Source: Caviibacterium pharyngocola
Lineage (GTDB): Bacteria; Pseudomonadota; Gammaproteobacteria; Enterobacterales; Pasteurellaceae
Direction of reading: 5' to 3'
Assembly: GCF_002795405.1 (NCBI RefSeq)
Contig: NZ_PHGZ01000013.1
Span: 124,001-188,000 of the forward strand
Length of the DNA: 64,000 nucleotides
How positions within the stretch are numbered: the stretch's first letter is position 1; each line of letters starts with the position of its first letter. A program made the position numbers and the translations under genes. The notes below the pieces were generated by a model that was given only the letters and a program-made list of their open reading frames with translations, did not search any database and was not told the DNA's origin. Below are positions 26,496 through 35,592 of the stretch, piece by piece.

Positions 26496-26620
26496 ATGTT
26501 TCAACACACAGAGCATCACAAGAGCGAGACCCTATGTGTTGCCCTGAATTGGAAGAGGTTACGCCTCTTCCAATTAAATTATCCGCCGTAAATGGCGGGG
26601 TTTCAACCATAAGGTAGATA
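26496..26620 (+). ncRNA. Conserved structured leader of rsmA (riboswitch-like), copy A
   Basis: Shares with 59980-60102 the 5' block ATGTTTCAACAC and the 3' block TTTCA-CCATAAGGTAGATA, and the same order of stems with different bases. Stems: CAGAGCA (26509) with TGCCCTG (26540), one mismatch; CACA (26517) with TGTG (26535) around a loop with CGAGA; a perfect 12-bp hairpin AATTGGAAGAGG/CCTCTTCCAATT with loop TTACG; and TCCGCC (26582) with GGCGGG (26594) around six bases. The 3' block contains the rsmA ribosome site AAGG, which can fold as ACC-ATAA-GGT. It lies between the surA terminator and the rsmA start. No known family recognised. Confidence 0.7.
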
Positions 26621-26624
26621 TTTG

Positions 26625-27491
26625 ATGAATTCAAACAGACATTTAGGCCATACCGCGCGTAAGCGTTTCGGACAAAACTTTTTACACGATGAGAGCGTGA
26701 TTTACGGCATTGTTGCGGCGATTTATCCGCAAAAAGATCAATTTTTAGTTGAAATCGGACCGGGGTTAGGCGCATTAACCGAACCTGTTGCCGAAAAAGT
26801 CGATCGTTTAACCGTGGTGGAGCTGGATCGCGATCTTGCCGAACGTTTACGTCATCATTCGTTTTTACATCAAAAACTTAACGTCATCGAAACCGACGCA
26901 ATGCAATTTGATTTCGAACGACTCTATACGGATGAAAAATTGGCGGAGAAAAATCAAAAATTGCGCGTATTCGGCAATTTGCCTTATAACATTTCGACGC
27001 CGTTGATGTTCCATTTATTCAAATATCATCACATCATTCAAGATATGCATTTTATGTTGCAAAAAGAAGTGGTGAAACGCCTATGCGCCGCGCCGAACAG
27101 CAAAGCTTACGGACGCTTAACCATTATGGCGCAATATTTTTGCCAAGTAATGCCCGTCTTAGAAGTACCGCCGAGCTCGTTTAAACCGGCGCCGAAAGTG
27201 GATTCCGCCGTGGTGCGTTTAATTCCGCATAGCGTCTTACCGCATCCGGTGAAGGATTTATATTGGCTTAATCGCGTAACTACGCAAGCGTTCAATCAGC
27301 GTCGCAAAACCTTACGCAACGCACTTTCCACCTTATTTTCTGCGGAAAATTTGACCGCACTTGGTATCGATCTTAATGCGCGGGCCGAGAATTTATCCAT
27401 TGCCGATTATGCCCGTCTTGCCAACTGGCTTGCGGATAATCCGCCGGCGGATACGAATCGTGATGAAATAGCGGATAACGAAACGGAATAA
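26625..27491 (+). CDS. rsmA: 16S rRNA dimethyladenosine transferase
   Basis: 288 residues from ATG 26625; a TTG one codon earlier is less likely. It starts [14 protein letters not shown], has the SAM-binding [13 protein letters not shown] (about 40-52) and the NLPYNIST motif (about 119-126) typical of KsgA. It dimethylates two adjacent adenosines near the 3' end of 16S rRNA, a late checkpoint in 30S assembly. The start codon lies 10 bases after an AAGG embedded in the conserved structured leader, so translation is probably controlled there. apaH follows after three bases. Also called ksgA. Confidence 0.96.
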   Translation: MNSNRHLGHTARKRFGQNFLHDESVIYGIVAAIYPQKDQFLVEIGPGLGALTEPVAEKVDRLTVVELDRDLAERLRHHSFLHQKLNVIETDAMQFDFERLYTDEKLAEKNQKLRVFGNLPYNISTPLMFHLFKYHHIIQDMHFMLQKEVVKRLCAAPNSKAYGRLTIMAQYFCQVMPVLEVPPSSFKPAPKVDSAVVRLIPHSVLPHPVKDLYWLNRVTTQAFNQRRKTLRNALSTLFSAENLTALGIDLNARAENLSIADYARLANWLADNPPADTNRDEIADNETE

Positions 27492-27494
27492 ATT

Positions 27495-28313
27495 ATGGCA
27501 ACTTATTTAGTCGGCGATTTGCAAGGCTGTTATGACGAATTACAGCTATTGTTAGATAAAGTTCAATTCGATCCGAATCAAGACAAACTTTATTTAACCG
27601 GCGATTTAGTGGCGCGCGGCGATAAATCGCTGGAATGTTTGCGTTTGGTGAAATCGCTTGGCGATTCGGCACAAACCGTATTGGGTAATCACGATTTGCA
27701 TTTAATTTCCACCGCACTTGGGATTAAAAAAGTCAAACCGAAAGATCGGGTCGATGCCATTTTCAACGCGCCGGATTTTGCCGAATTAATTAACTGGCTA
27801 CGTCACCAACCTTTGTTGGTGTATAACGAAGAATCGGATTTCGTGATGACCCACGCCGGCATTTCGCCCGATTGGGATCTCGCCACGGCAAAAGCCTGCG
27901 CCAAAGAAGTGGAACAGGAATTACAACAGGGCGATTATCATTATTTAATCAGCAATATGTATGACAGCCTGCCTGATCGCTGGTCGCCGGAACTACAAGG
28001 CTTAGAGCGCTTACGTTACAGCATTAACGTATTCACGCGTATGCGTTTTTGTTATCTTGATCATCGCTTGGATTTCGCCTGCAAAGCGCCCGTTGACCAA
28101 GCACCGCCGGAACTTACACCTTGGTTTAATTCGGATAATCCGCTGTTTAAAACGCAAAATCTAGTTTTCGGGCATTGGGCGAGTTTGGTGGATACGCCGA
28201 CGCCGGAAAATATTTACGCACTGGATACCGGTTGCGTTTGGGGCAATCGAATGACAATGTTGCGCTGGGAAGATAGGCAGTATTTCAGCCAAAGTGCGGT
28301 GAAAAATTATTAA
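27495..28313 (+). CDS. apaH: Diadenosine tetraphosphatase (symmetrical)
   Basis: 272 residues of the metallophosphatase fold: [10 protein letters not shown] (residues 7-16), [10 protein letters not shown] and GNHDLHL, then a C-terminal FGHWA. It splits Ap4A into two ADP. The order rsmA-apaH is shared with E. coli, without apaG. The 3' end carries an uptake sequence within the coding frame (QSAVKNY). It shares the structured leader of rsmA as its only visible upstream control. Confidence 0.96.
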   Translation: MATYLVGDLQGCYDELQLLLDKVQFDPNQDKLYLTGDLVARGDKSLECLRLVKSLGDSAQTVLGNHDLHLISTALGIKKVKPKDRVDAIFNAPDFAELINWLRHQPLLVYNEESDFVMTHAGISPDWDLATAKACAKEVEQELQQGDYHYLISNMYDSLPDRWSPELQGLERLRYSINVFTRMRFCYLDHRLDFACKAPVDQAPPELTPWFNSDNPLFKTQNLVFGHWASLVDTPTPENIYALDTGCVWGNRMTMLRWEDRQYFSQSAVKNY

Positions 28314-28325
28314 TTTTTATACTAT

Positions 28326-28382
28326 GATCCGACAACGACTTCGTCGTAATCGGTTACTTATAGGTGGGTGGCTTTGCCACCC
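28326..28382 (-). repeat. Partial, inverted relative of the MITE-like repeat
   Basis: Read on the plus strand it aligns with the reverse complement of part of the 225-bp element: ATCCGACA-CGAC, TAATCGGTTA-TTATA and GGTGGCTTTGCCACC occur in the same order. It ends in the hairpin GGGTGGC-TTT-GCCACCC followed by TTTAT, which may serve as the apaH terminator. Confidence 0.6.
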
Positions 28383-28409
28383 TTTATCTTAAATAAATCA
28401 GGAAAACTA

Positions 28410-29042
28410 ATGTCTCAATTAGATTACATTACCGCTCAATCCTGTGAGCTATTTAACATTCCTTTTTTTCAATTTTCCCAACTGAAAAAGTTCGCACCGG
28501 AAACCATCCCGCAAATTAAAGCGGATTACAAACGGGAATGGGAAAATTGGAAACGCACCATTCTTGCCGTATCAAACCGACTGGGCGCGCCTTTTGCCGA
28601 ACCGCACATTGAAAAATGGTGCAACGGTTGGCAAGTGCGGGCGCATTTTTTCGCTTATTTTAAATATGAATTTAACAAAAATTCCGCCGCGATTTTGTCG
28701 GTGATTTTAAATCGCCGTCGCTTACAAGTTTGCTTGGATTGGCATTGCTATAGAGCGGATCGCTCGCAGATTCGACTTCCGCAATATAATCAATGGCTGG
28801 AAAATTTTGATTTTAACCGTTATCAAGATTTTGAACTTTGGCAAGGCGATGAAAGCGAATATGCGGATTTTCCTTTGGTAAAAACACTTTCGGAACAAGA
28901 TTTACAGCTTAAAGATGAAAACAGTTTTTATTGCATTGGTAAAAATATCGAAAAAGCGGAGATCGATCGGATCGATACGGTGGCGTTTATTGTGCAGACG
29001 ATAGAGGAATTGATGCCGTTGTATGAAAAATGTCATTGTTAA
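28410..29042 (+). CDS. Conserved protein of unknown function (HI_0552-like)
   Basis: 210 residues from ATG 28410, which has AGGAAAAC upstream; the open frame continues back into the repeat hairpin. It begins MSQLDYITAQSCELFNIPFF and contains WCNGWQVRAHFFAYFKYE and NRRRLQVCLDWHCYRAD. It has no signal peptide and no membrane segment, and is rich in aromatic residues. I recall a similar protein after apaH in H. influenzae, whose family is sometimes labelled a glucose-6-phosphate dehydrogenase; I see no NADP fold or other support for that label. Function unknown. Confidence 0.7.
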   Translation: MSQLDYITAQSCELFNIPFFQFSQLKKFAPETIPQIKADYKREWENWKRTILAVSNRLGAPFAEPHIEKWCNGWQVRAHFFAYFKYEFNKNSAAILSVILNRRRLQVCLDWHCYRADRSQIRLPQYNQWLENFDFNRYQDFELWQGDESEYADFPLVKTLSEQDLQLKDENSFYCIGKNIEKAEIDRIDTVAFIVQTIEELMPLYEKCHC

Positions 29043-29057
29043 TATATTTGTTAGCTT

Positions 29058-29280
29058 AGGACTTGTTGATCTTTTGAGTTTGGTATTTAAGCAAAAAATA
29101 CTACTTTTTTATCCTAGCACGGCAAAGCCGTACTAGGTTAATCATAAGTAAGCGGCTTTGCCGCTCATTTTATGGTGGCAAAGCCGCCAACTTATAATTA
29201 ACCGATTGCGACCTATGGTCGCTGTCGGATAACAAGTTTAATTTAATATGAATTTTGTTCTTAAAAGATCAACACGCTCT
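29058..29280. repeat. MITE-like repeat, copy 2 (223 bp)
   Basis: Same orientation as and nearly identical to 6865-7089, with ends AGGACTTGTTGATCTTTT and AAAAGATCAACACGCTCT. The few differences include one compensated or loop change (AAAGCCGCC for AAAGCCACC) and a missing A near the right end. It directly abuts a toxin-gene remnant at 29289. No clear target duplication. Confidence 0.85.
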
Positions 29281-29288
29281 AATATTAA

Positions 29289-29354
29289 GTAACCTTTATG
29301 ATTAAATTTATCAATGGTGATGCTTATATTTTGAATTACGAAGATTATCATTAG
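29289..29354 (+). pseudogene. 3' remnant of a HigB-type toxin gene
   Basis: The frame ending at TAG 29352-29354 reads FINGDAYILNYEDYH. This resembles the extreme C-terminus of HigB/RelE-type toxins, which usually end in a pattern like F-x-x-G-x-A-x-x-V-x-x-x-DYH. It precedes the HigA-type antitoxin in the order usual for this family (toxin first). An in-frame stop at 29286 and the repeat element cut it off; the other ~75 residues are absent upstream of the repeat too. Confidence 0.6.
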
Positions 29355-29363
29355 GAGAAAAGA

Positions 29364-29663
29364 ATGCGTAAACCATCACATCCGGGTGAAATTTTGTATG
29401 ACGGTTTTATTGAACCGAACAATATTAAAATCAAAGATCTCGCCGAACATTTAGGATTTTCTCGCGAAATGTTATCAAGGGTAATTAATGCTAAAACACC
29501 TATGACCGCAAATTTAGCTTTAGCGTTAGAAGATGCCGGTATCAGTACGGCAAGATTATGGCTTTCTTTACAGACTAATTATGATGTTTGGCAATTAAAG
29601 CAAAAACGCACCGTGCCTTTGGTTAAGCGGTTTGAATTCGGGCAAGTCGTTTATAACTCATAA
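29364..29663 (+). CDS. higA: HigA-family antitoxin, apparently orphaned
   Basis: 99 residues with an XRE-type helix-turn-helix: IKIKDLAEHLGFSREMLSRVINAKTPMTANLALALEDA (about 21-58). The start RKPSHPGEILYDGFIEPNN is the VapI/HigA signature (HPGE-L). The protein should bind its own promoter and neutralise a HigB toxin. Its toxin gene is reduced to a remnant ending nine bases before the start, so neither partner nor native promoter remains; transcription may come from the adjacent repeat. GGAGAAA gives a good ribosome site. The frame looks intact. Confidence 0.85.
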   Translation: MRKPSHPGEILYDGFIEPNNIKIKDLAEHLGFSREMLSRVINAKTPMTANLALALEDAGISTARLWLSLQTNYDVWQLKQKRTVPLVKRFEFGQVVYNS

Positions 29664-29785
29664 TATTTTATTTATAAGATTGCTTTTTCCTCTTTTTCCG
29701 TTATGCTGGAAAGGTGATGTCCGTTATCTGTTCGGCATTAACAAAGTTATATGACAAGTTCTGTTTATACTTAAAGGATTAATCT

Positions 29786-30901
29786 ATGAAAAAACCGCTT
29801 TTTTTCACCGCACTTTTCGGTGCGCTTTTCACTTTGCCTTCCGTTGCACAACATTATTCCGATTATCATACCGATTCGCATACTTACGAATTAACCGAAA
29901 CTTTTGATTTGGTCGCGCCGCAAGGCTCGAAAGGCGAGACGAAACTATGGGTTCCGTTGCCGTTTAATAATGAATACCAAACGGTGAAATTCGTTCGATT
30001 CGAAGGGAATTATCAACAAGCCTATGTGACGGAAAATAATACTTATGGCGCGAAAACTTTGTTCGCACGTTGGGATGAAAATGCCGATAAACGCGATTTG
30101 AAAGTGACTTTAGTGATTTTAACCAAAGATCGTGAAGTGAAAAAATCCGGTCTGTTGGCGGATTATACACCGCCCGAAACCATTCATTATTCCGTTGACG
30201 TTCAACAATATTTACAACCGACCGCGCATATTAAAACGGACGGTATTGTTAAGGAATACGCGGACAAAATCGTCGGTAACGAAACTAATCCGTTGAAAAA
30301 AGCCGAATTAATTCATCAATGGATTGTGCAAAATATGGAACGGGATAATTCCGTATTGGGTTGTGGTGACGGTGATGTGGAAAAAATCTTAACCACAGGC
30401 GTGCTTAAAGGGAAGTGTACCGATATTAATTCGGTCTTTGTCGCATTGGCGCGTGCGGTGAATATTCCCGCCAGAGAAGTGTTCGGCGTGCGTTTAGGGG
30501 CGGCGCCGAAAATGCAGCAATATTCCAAGGGCGCATTCGGTAGCGCGGATGAAAACGGTGTCGCCAATGTCAGCGGCGGTCAACATTGTCGCGCGGAATT
30601 TTATTTAGCGGGATTCGGCTGGGTGCCAGTCGATAGCGCCGATGTGGCGAAAATGCGCTTAGCGGAGAAAAAAGCCGTTGATGATCAGGATACGCTTGCC
30701 GTCGCCGATTATTTGTTCGGTAATTGGGAAATGAACTGGGTCGGTTTCAATTATGCGCGCGATTTTGAACTTTATCCCGCCGGAGTAATGACGGAATTAA
30801 ACAATTTCGGCTATCCTTATGCGGAAGTCGGTGGAGATCCGTTAAATTTCTTTGAACCGAAAGAATTTAAATATGAATTTATCTCTAAAAAATTACAATA
30901 A
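29786..30901 (+). CDS. Secreted transglutaminase-like protein
   Basis: 371 residues with a signal peptide ([22 protein letters not shown]). A beta-rich N-terminal region is followed by a transglutaminase-like core with Cys in [18 protein letters not shown] (about 212), His in [10 protein letters not shown] and Asp in WVPVDSADV, the Cys-His-Asp triad. Most bacterial members are papain-like proteases or structural relatives. The 3' end overlaps the next gene by 29 bases, so it forms a unit with the MerT-like and MerP-like genes. Its link to metal uptake is not explained by the family. Confidence 0.85.
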   Translation: MKKPLFFTALFGALFTLPSVAQHYSDYHTDSHTYELTETFDLVAPQGSKGETKLWVPLPFNNEYQTVKFVRFEGNYQQAYVTENNTYGAKTLFARWDENADKRDLKVTLVILTKDREVKKSGLLADYTPPETIHYSVDVQQYLQPTAHIKTDGIVKEYADKIVGNETNPLKKAELIHQWIVQNMERDNSVLGCGDGDVEKILTTGVLKGKCTDINSVFVALARAVNIPAREVFGVRLGAAPKMQQYSKGAFGSADENGVANVSGGQHCRAEFYLAGFGWVPVDSADVAKMRLAEKKAVDDQDTLAVADYLFGNWEMNWVGFNYARDFELYPAGVMTELNNFGYPYAEVGGDPLNFFEPKEFKYEFISKKLQ

Positions 30902-31229
30902 TCGTATTATCGCGCTATGTGTAACCGCTGTTTTTGCAGCGGTTATGTCAACATTATGCTGCATTGCGCCGCTGATTTATTTGTTATTCGGCGTATCGTC
31001 CGTTTGGTTGGTGCGTTTGGATCAACTTGATTTCTTGCGTATACCAATGTTGATTTTGTCATTGGGCATATTTGCTTACGGCGTATGGTTACTGTTTTTT
31101 TCTAAGAAAATTCTTTGCACGAAGTATATTTCGCGTAACGGCTTAATGGTTTTATACGGTATAACCTTTATCGTTATTTTATTTTTCTTGTTTTATCCCA
31201 CAATATTACCTTGGTTTTTGGAGGAATAA
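30873..31229 (+). CDS. MerT-like membrane metal transporter
   Basis: 118 residues from ATG 30873 (a start at 30852 is possible). Three membrane helices; the first carries the paired cysteines [17 protein letters not shown], the mark of MerT, and KKILCTK holds a further cysteine in the loop after the second helix. MerT moves mercuric ions inward from MerP to the cytosol. With no merA or merR nearby, mercury detoxification is improbable and another thiophilic metal such as copper is a guess. Stop overlaps the next start (TAATG). Confidence 0.82.
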   Translation: MNLSLKNYNNRIIALCVTAVFAAVMSTLCCIAPLIYLLFGVSSVWLVRLDQLDFLRIPMLILSLGIFAYGVWLLFFSKKILCTKYISRNGLMVLYGITFIVILFFLFYPTILPWFLEE

Positions 31230-31516
31230 TGTTTAACAGATTGATTATGTCGGCGCTTTTGTTGCTTTCATATAGCGGGTTCGCTGCGGCGGAAACGGAA
31301 AAACACCTAAAACTTCAAATTCCGGAAATGACGTGCCAACTTTGCGCCTATTTGGTGAACAAAGAATTGCGAATGATAGAAGGAGTGATCTCAACCAAAG
31401 CGGATATAAAATCCCATTCGGTCAACGTTATCGCGTTGAATTCACTGAATAATCAACGATTAATCGACGCTATCGAAAAATTACATTATACCGCCGAAAT
31501 CACTGAAACGGAGTAG
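31229..31516 (+). CDS. MerP-like periplasmic metal-binding protein (HMA domain)
   Basis: 95 residues from ATG 31229, preceded by TTGGAGG. A signal peptide ends about GFAAA-ET. One HMA domain follows with the metal-binding MTCQLCAYLV (variant of GMTCxxC with E before M) and a usual ferredoxin-like length. It should pass a soft metal to the MerT-like protein. It ends the three-gene unit; an uptake sequence follows at 31539. Confidence 0.83.
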   Translation: MFNRLIMSALLLLSYSGFAAAETEKHLKLQIPEMTCQLCAYLVNKELRMIEGVISTKADIKSHSVNVIALNSLNNQRLIDAIEKLHYTAEITETE

Positions 31517-31632
31517 CTTAAAAATAATGTGAAAACGACCGCACTTTGCAATAAATCGAGCGGCTGAGAACCGCTAGCGCCATAAGTTGCTGTCGAGCAA
31601 AAATTTCCTTTCTAAAAAGACGTTGCTATTTT

Positions 31633-31667
31633 CTAAGCATACGCTTAGTATATATTTAAGTTATAAT
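31633..31667 (+). promoter_or_regulatory. vapBC promoter with palindromic operator candidate
   Basis: CTAAGC-atac-GCTTAG (31633-31648) is a perfect inverted repeat lying over the -35 position of a TATAAT at 31662-31667. The AT-rich stretch around the -10 also has ATATA/TATAT symmetry. VapB-VapC complexes autoregulate, so this is the expected operator. Confidence 0.5.
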
Positions 31668-31687
31668 TGTATATATCGGAGTTTGCT

Positions 31688-31927
31688 ATGATGACAAGAG
31701 TATTTCAAAGCGGAAATAGCCAAGCAGTTCGTATTCCTTTCGATTTTCGTTTAGATGTGGATACCGTTGAAATTCTCCGCGGAGAAAATGATGATATTAT
31801 TTTACGTCCGATCAAACCTAAAGCGGATCTTGAGTTTCTTGCTTTGTTTGATGATTTTGACGAAAGTTTTATTAGCGCGTTAGAAGATAGAGATATTGCA
31901 CCGCCACAAGAGAGGGAGTCTCTATGA
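31688..31927 (+). CDS. vapB: VapB antitoxin
   Basis: 79 residues from ATG 31688 (31691 also possible), with GGAG at 31678. The N-terminal AbrB/SpoVT fold reads TRVFQSGNSQAVRIPFDFRLDVDTVEI, the form of H. influenzae VapB1. The acidic C-terminal tail (LALFDDFDESFISALEDRD) would wrap the toxin. It overlaps vapC by four bases (ATGA), giving coupled translation. Confidence 0.92.
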   Translation: MMTRVFQSGNSQAVRIPFDFRLDVDTVEILRGENDDIILRPIKPKADLEFLALFDDFDESFISALEDRDIAPPQERESL

Positions 31928-32328
31928 TTTATATGCTTGATACGAATATATTGATTTATTTAATGAAAAATAAACCGATAACCGTAGCAGAACGAATTGC
32001 AAAACTAAATTCGCAAGATCAACTGGTGATGAGTTTTGTGACTTATGCTGAATTGTTGAAAGGTGCAAACGGTAGTAATAATCCGGAACGCGCATTAGCG
32101 ACTATTGCGCGCTTATTGCAACGAATTTCCGTACTTTACCCTAATGCTAAAACTTGTGAGTATTATGGCGAATGGGCGAACAAATTGAAACGACAAGGCA
32201 CGCAAATCGGCGGAAATGATTTATGGATTGCTTGTCACGCGTTGTCTTGTAACGCAATATTAGTTACGCATAATATAAAAGAGTTTAAACGAATTTCCGT
32301 ATTAAATTGGCAAGATTGGGCAGAATAA
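31924..32328 (+). CDS. vapC: VapC toxin, PIN-domain ribonuclease
   Basis: 134 residues. The PIN-domain acidic residues are all present: D6 (MLDTNI), E43 (YAELLKG) and D99 (GGNDLWIA), with THNIKEF at the end. VapC of this group cleaves initiator tRNA-fMet in the anticodon loop, as shown for related enzymes; by similarity the same is likely here. The pair appears intact and is preceded by a plausible operator. Confidence 0.92.
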   Translation: MIYMLDTNILIYLMKNKPITVAERIAKLNSQDQLVMSFVTYAELLKGANGSNNPERALATIARLLQRISVLYPNAKTCEYYGEWANKLKRQGTQIGGNDLWIACHALSCNAILVTHNIKEFKRISVLNWQDWAE

Positions 32329-32449
32329 TTCCCTATCAATTTCCCTCATTTTACGCTATCCTATACCACATTTTCTATTTCAAATTTATGCCGTATTTTA
32401 AGTGGATTTATCCGAAGTGCGGTCACTTTTTTCATCAAAAGGTAAAACT

Positions 32450-35032
32450 ATGCAAGAACAATACCGTCCCGATTTAATTGAGCCGGAAGTGCAAAAATTC
32501 TGGGCTGAAAATAAAACGTTTAAAGCGGTGAAAGATCCGTCTAAAGAGAAATATTATTGCTTATCGATGTTCCCTTATCCGTCCGGTCGTTTACATATGG
32601 GACACGTTCGTAACTACACTATCGGCGATGTGGTTTCCCGTTATCAACGTATGAACGGTAAAAACGTATTGCAGCCGATGGGCTGGGATGCCTTCGGTTT
32701 GCCGGCGGAAGGCGCTGCGGTGAAAAATAAAACCGCACCGGCAAAATGGACCTATGAAAATATCGATTATATGAAAAATCAGCTCAAAATTTTGGGCTTC
32801 GGGTTTGACTGGGATCGTGAAGTGACCACTTGCCGTCCGGAATATTATAAATGGGAACAATGGTTCTTTACCGAGTTGTATAAAAAAGGCTTGGTGTACA
32901 AAAAAACTTCGACGGTGAACTGGTGTCCGAATGATGAAACCGTACTTGCTAACGAGCAGGTACACGAAGGTTGTTGCTGGCGTTGCGATACGCCGGTGGA
33001 ACAAAAAGAAATTCCGCAATGGTTTATTAAAATCACCGATTATGCCGAACAATTATTAGGCGGGTTGGATAGCTTACCTGAATGGCCGGATATGGTGAAA
33101 ACGATGCAGCGTAACTGGATCGGTCGTTCCGAAGGGGTGGAAATCACCTTTAAAGTGGAAAACCGTGATGAAACCTTGTCCGTTTATACCACGCGTCCCG
33201 ATACTTTCTACGGCGTGTCTTATGTTGCGGTGGCGGCGGGGCATCCGTTAGCGGAAAGTGCGGCGAAAAATAATCCTGAATTGGCGGCGTTTATTCAAGA
33301 AGCGAAAAGCACCAAAGTGGCGGAAGCGGAGCTTGCCACAATGGAGAAAAAAGGAATGCCGACCGGTCTTTACGCCGTTCACCCGATTACCGGCAAATCC
33401 GTACCGATTTGGGTGGCGAATTTCGTATTAATGCACTACGGTACCGGCGCGGTAATGGCGGTTCCTGCGCACGATCAACGTGACTATGAATTTGCGCAAA
33501 AATACAATTTACCGATTAATCCGGTGATTACGCCGGCGGACGGTTCCGAATTGGATATTTCTAAACAGGCTTATACGGAATACGGTATCACCATTAATTC
33601 CGATGAATTTAACGGCTTGGATTTTAACGCGACCTTTAACGGCATTGCGGATAAATTGGAAAAAATGGGTGTGGGCAAACGCCAAGTAAATTACCGCTTG
33701 CGTGACTGGGGCGTTTCTCGTCAACGTTATTGGGGCGCACCGATTCCGATGTTGACTTTGGAAAACGGCGATGTCGTTCCTGCACCATTGGAAGATTTAC
33801 CGATCGTTCTGCCTGAAGATGTGGTGATGGACGGCGTGAAAAGCCCGATTAAAGCGGATCCGAATTGGGCGAAAACCACTTATAAAGGCGCACCGGCGTT
33901 AAAAGAAACCGATACTTTCGATACCTTTATGGAATCCTCTTGGTATTACGCGCGTTACACTTCGCCGCAACACCAAACCGCAATGTTAGACAGTGACGAA
34001 GCCAATTATTGGTTGCCGGTGGATCAATATATCGGCGGTATCGAACACGCCACAATGCACTTACTTTATTTCCGTTTCTTCCACAAATTGTTGCGTGATG
34101 CAGGATTTGTGACCTCGGACGAGCCGACCAAAAAATTATTATGTCAAGGTATGGTGTTGGCGGATGCGTTCTATTACACCAGCCCGACCAACGAACGTAT
34201 TTGGGTAAGCCCGACTAAAGTGACCCTTGAGCGTGATGAAAAAGGACGTATCGTTAAAGCCTTTGATGACGAGGGGCACGAGCTGGTTCACAGCGGAATG
34301 ACCAAAATGTCGAAATCCAAAAACAACGGTATCGACCCGCAAGAAATGGTGGAAAAATACGGTGCGGATACCGTGCGTTTGTTTATGATGTTCGCCTCTC
34401 CTGCGGAAATGACTTTGGAATGGCAAGAATCCGGCGTAGAAGGCGCAAACCGTTTCTTACGTCGTTTATGGAATTTGGTGTTCGAATACAACAAAAATCC
34501 GGCACAAACTGCTGTCAATCCGACCGCACTTTCAAGCGAACAAAAAGCTTTACGCCGTGATGTGCACAAAACCATTGCGAAAGTGAGCGACGACATCGGT
34601 CGCCGTCAAACCTTCAATACGGCGATTGCGGCGGTAATGGAGTTAATGAACAAATTGACCAAAGCGCCGCTTGCCGACGAACAAGATCGTGCGGTAATGG
34701 CGGAAGCCCTAAGCGCCGTGGTGCGTATGCTTTATCCGATTACTCCGCACGTCTGTTTCCAATTATGGAAAGATTTGGGTAATGAACAAAGCATTGATTT
34801 CGCGCCTTGGGTGCAAGCGGATGAAAGCGCAATGATCGATGATGAAAAATTGGTTGTGGTGCAAGTCAACGGCAAAGTGCGGGCAAAAATCACTGTGCCT
34901 GCGAATATGCCGGAAGAGGGCATTAAACAAGTGGCGTTGGCGGATGAAAACGTGCAAAAATTCTTAGACGGATTAACTGTGGTCAAAACCATTTATGTAC
35001 CGGGTAAATTATTTAGCTTTGTGGCGAAATAA
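32450..35032 (+). CDS. leuS: Leucyl-tRNA synthetase
   Basis: 860 residues from ATG 32450, which has AAAGGT upstream; the frame opens earlier but the added part is not conserved. HIGH motif HMGH (49-52) in [20 protein letters not shown], an editing domain with TRPDTFYG, and KMSKS (619-623) are present. It charges tRNA-Leu. It leads a unit with lptE and holA, the same order as E. coli leuS-lptE-holA. A weak hairpin lies between leuS and lptE. Confidence 0.97.
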   Translation: MQEQYRPDLIEPEVQKFWAENKTFKAVKDPSKEKYYCLSMFPYPSGRLHMGHVRNYTIGDVVSRYQRMNGKNVLQPMGWDAFGLPAEGAAVKNKTAPAKWTYENIDYMKNQLKILGFGFDWDREVTTCRPEYYKWEQWFFTELYKKGLVYKKTSTVNWCPNDETVLANEQVHEGCCWRCDTPVEQKEIPQWFIKITDYAEQLLGGLDSLPEWPDMVKTMQRNWIGRSEGVEITFKVENRDETLSVYTTRPDTFYGVSYVAVAAGHPLAESAAKNNPELAAFIQEAKSTKVAEAELATMEKKGMPTGLYAVHPITGKSVPIWVANFVLMHYGTGAVMAVPAHDQRDYEFAQKYNLPINPVITPADGSELDISKQAYTEYGITINSDEFNGLDFNATFNGIADKLEKMGVGKRQVNYRLRDWGVSRQRYWGAPIPMLTLENGDVVPAPLEDLPIVLPEDVVMDGVKSPIKADPNWAKTTYKGAPALKETDTFDTFMESSWYYARYTSPQHQTAMLDSDEANYWLPVDQYIGGIEHATMHLLYFRFFHKLLRDAGFVTSDEPTKKLLCQGMVLADAFYYTSPTNERIWVSPTKVTLERDEKGRIVKAFDDEGHELVHSGMTKMSKSKNNGIDPQEMVEKYGADTVRLFMMFASPAEMTLEWQESGVEGANRFLRRLWNLVFEYNKNPAQTAVNPTALSSEQKALRRDVHKTIAKVSDDIGRRQTFNTAIAAVMELMNKLTKAPLADEQDRAVMAEALSAVVRMLYPITPHVCFQLWKDLGNEQSIDFAPWVQADESAMIDDEKLVVVQVNGKVRAKITVPANMPEEGIKQVALADENVQKFLDGLTVVKTIYVPGKLFSFVAK

Positions 35033-35045
35033 TCGAAATAAAATC

Positions 35046-35067
35046 TAGGGCGTGCGTTTACGCCCTA
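35046..35067 (+). other. Hairpin between leuS and lptE
   Basis: TAGGGCGT-gcgttt-ACGCCCTA, an 8-bp perfect stem without a strong T-run (AAAATTT follows). It may be a partial terminator or mRNA-stability element. Confidence 0.5.
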
Positions 35068-35085
35068 AAATTTAAGGAATTCATT

Positions 35086-35592
35086 ATGTTCAAACAAATC
35101 AAAACCCTGTTTTTAGGTGCAATGTTTTTTGCCTTAACCGCTTGCGGATTTCATTTTCAAAACGGCGAATTGATTCCTAACGAATTGAAAACATTGACAT
35201 TCGAAAGCAGCGATCCTTATAGCCCGATGTCAATGGCAATGCGTAAGCAATTACAGCTGAATAATATTAATCTGGTGGATTCTGCCGCGGACGTTGCGAC
35301 GCTACGCATTAATAAAGTGACGACATCCGATAAAGTCGCATCAATTTTTAAACGCGGACGCGAAGCGGAAAAAGTGTTGATTTTGGAAGTTGAAGCGACG
35401 GTGAAATTGCCGAATCAACAAAGCTATCCGATTTCGGCGCAAGTGAACCGCACGTTTTTTGACAACTCGCGCGCGGCGTTAGCGAAATCGGCGGAAAAAG
35501 AGGTGATTCGAAACGATATGCGCGAACAAGCGGCGCGTCAGCTCATCTCAAAAATGGTTGCGTTACAATATCAAGTGCAAAAAAGCAAATAA
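35086..35592 (+). CDS. lptE: LPS-assembly lipoprotein LptE
   Basis: 168 residues with a lipoprotein signal ending LTAC (C20) followed by GFHFQNG, like the GFHLRG start of E. coli LptE. It plugs the LptD barrel that inserts lipopolysaccharide into the outer leaflet. The stop overlaps the holA start (TAATG). Confidence 0.9.
   Translation: MFKQIKTLFLGAMFFALTACGFHFQNGELIPNELKTLTFESSDPYSPMSMAMRKQLQLNNINLVDSAADVATLRINKVTTSDKVASIFKRGREAEKVLILEVEATVKLPNQQSYPISAQVNRTFFDNSRAALAKSAEKEVIRNDMREQAARQLISKMVALQYQVQKSK

Noticed and set aside
26496-26620. Known riboswitch classes (TPP, FMN, lysine, glycine, c-di-GMP, preQ1, SAM, Moco) for the rsmA leader
   Set aside because: The conserved cores I remember for these classes are not present in either copy.
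31559-31608. Another degenerate copy of the MITE-like repeat before vapBC
   Set aside because: Shares only short words (GAGCGGC, CATAAGTTG, GCTGTCG) without the order and hairpins of the true copies.
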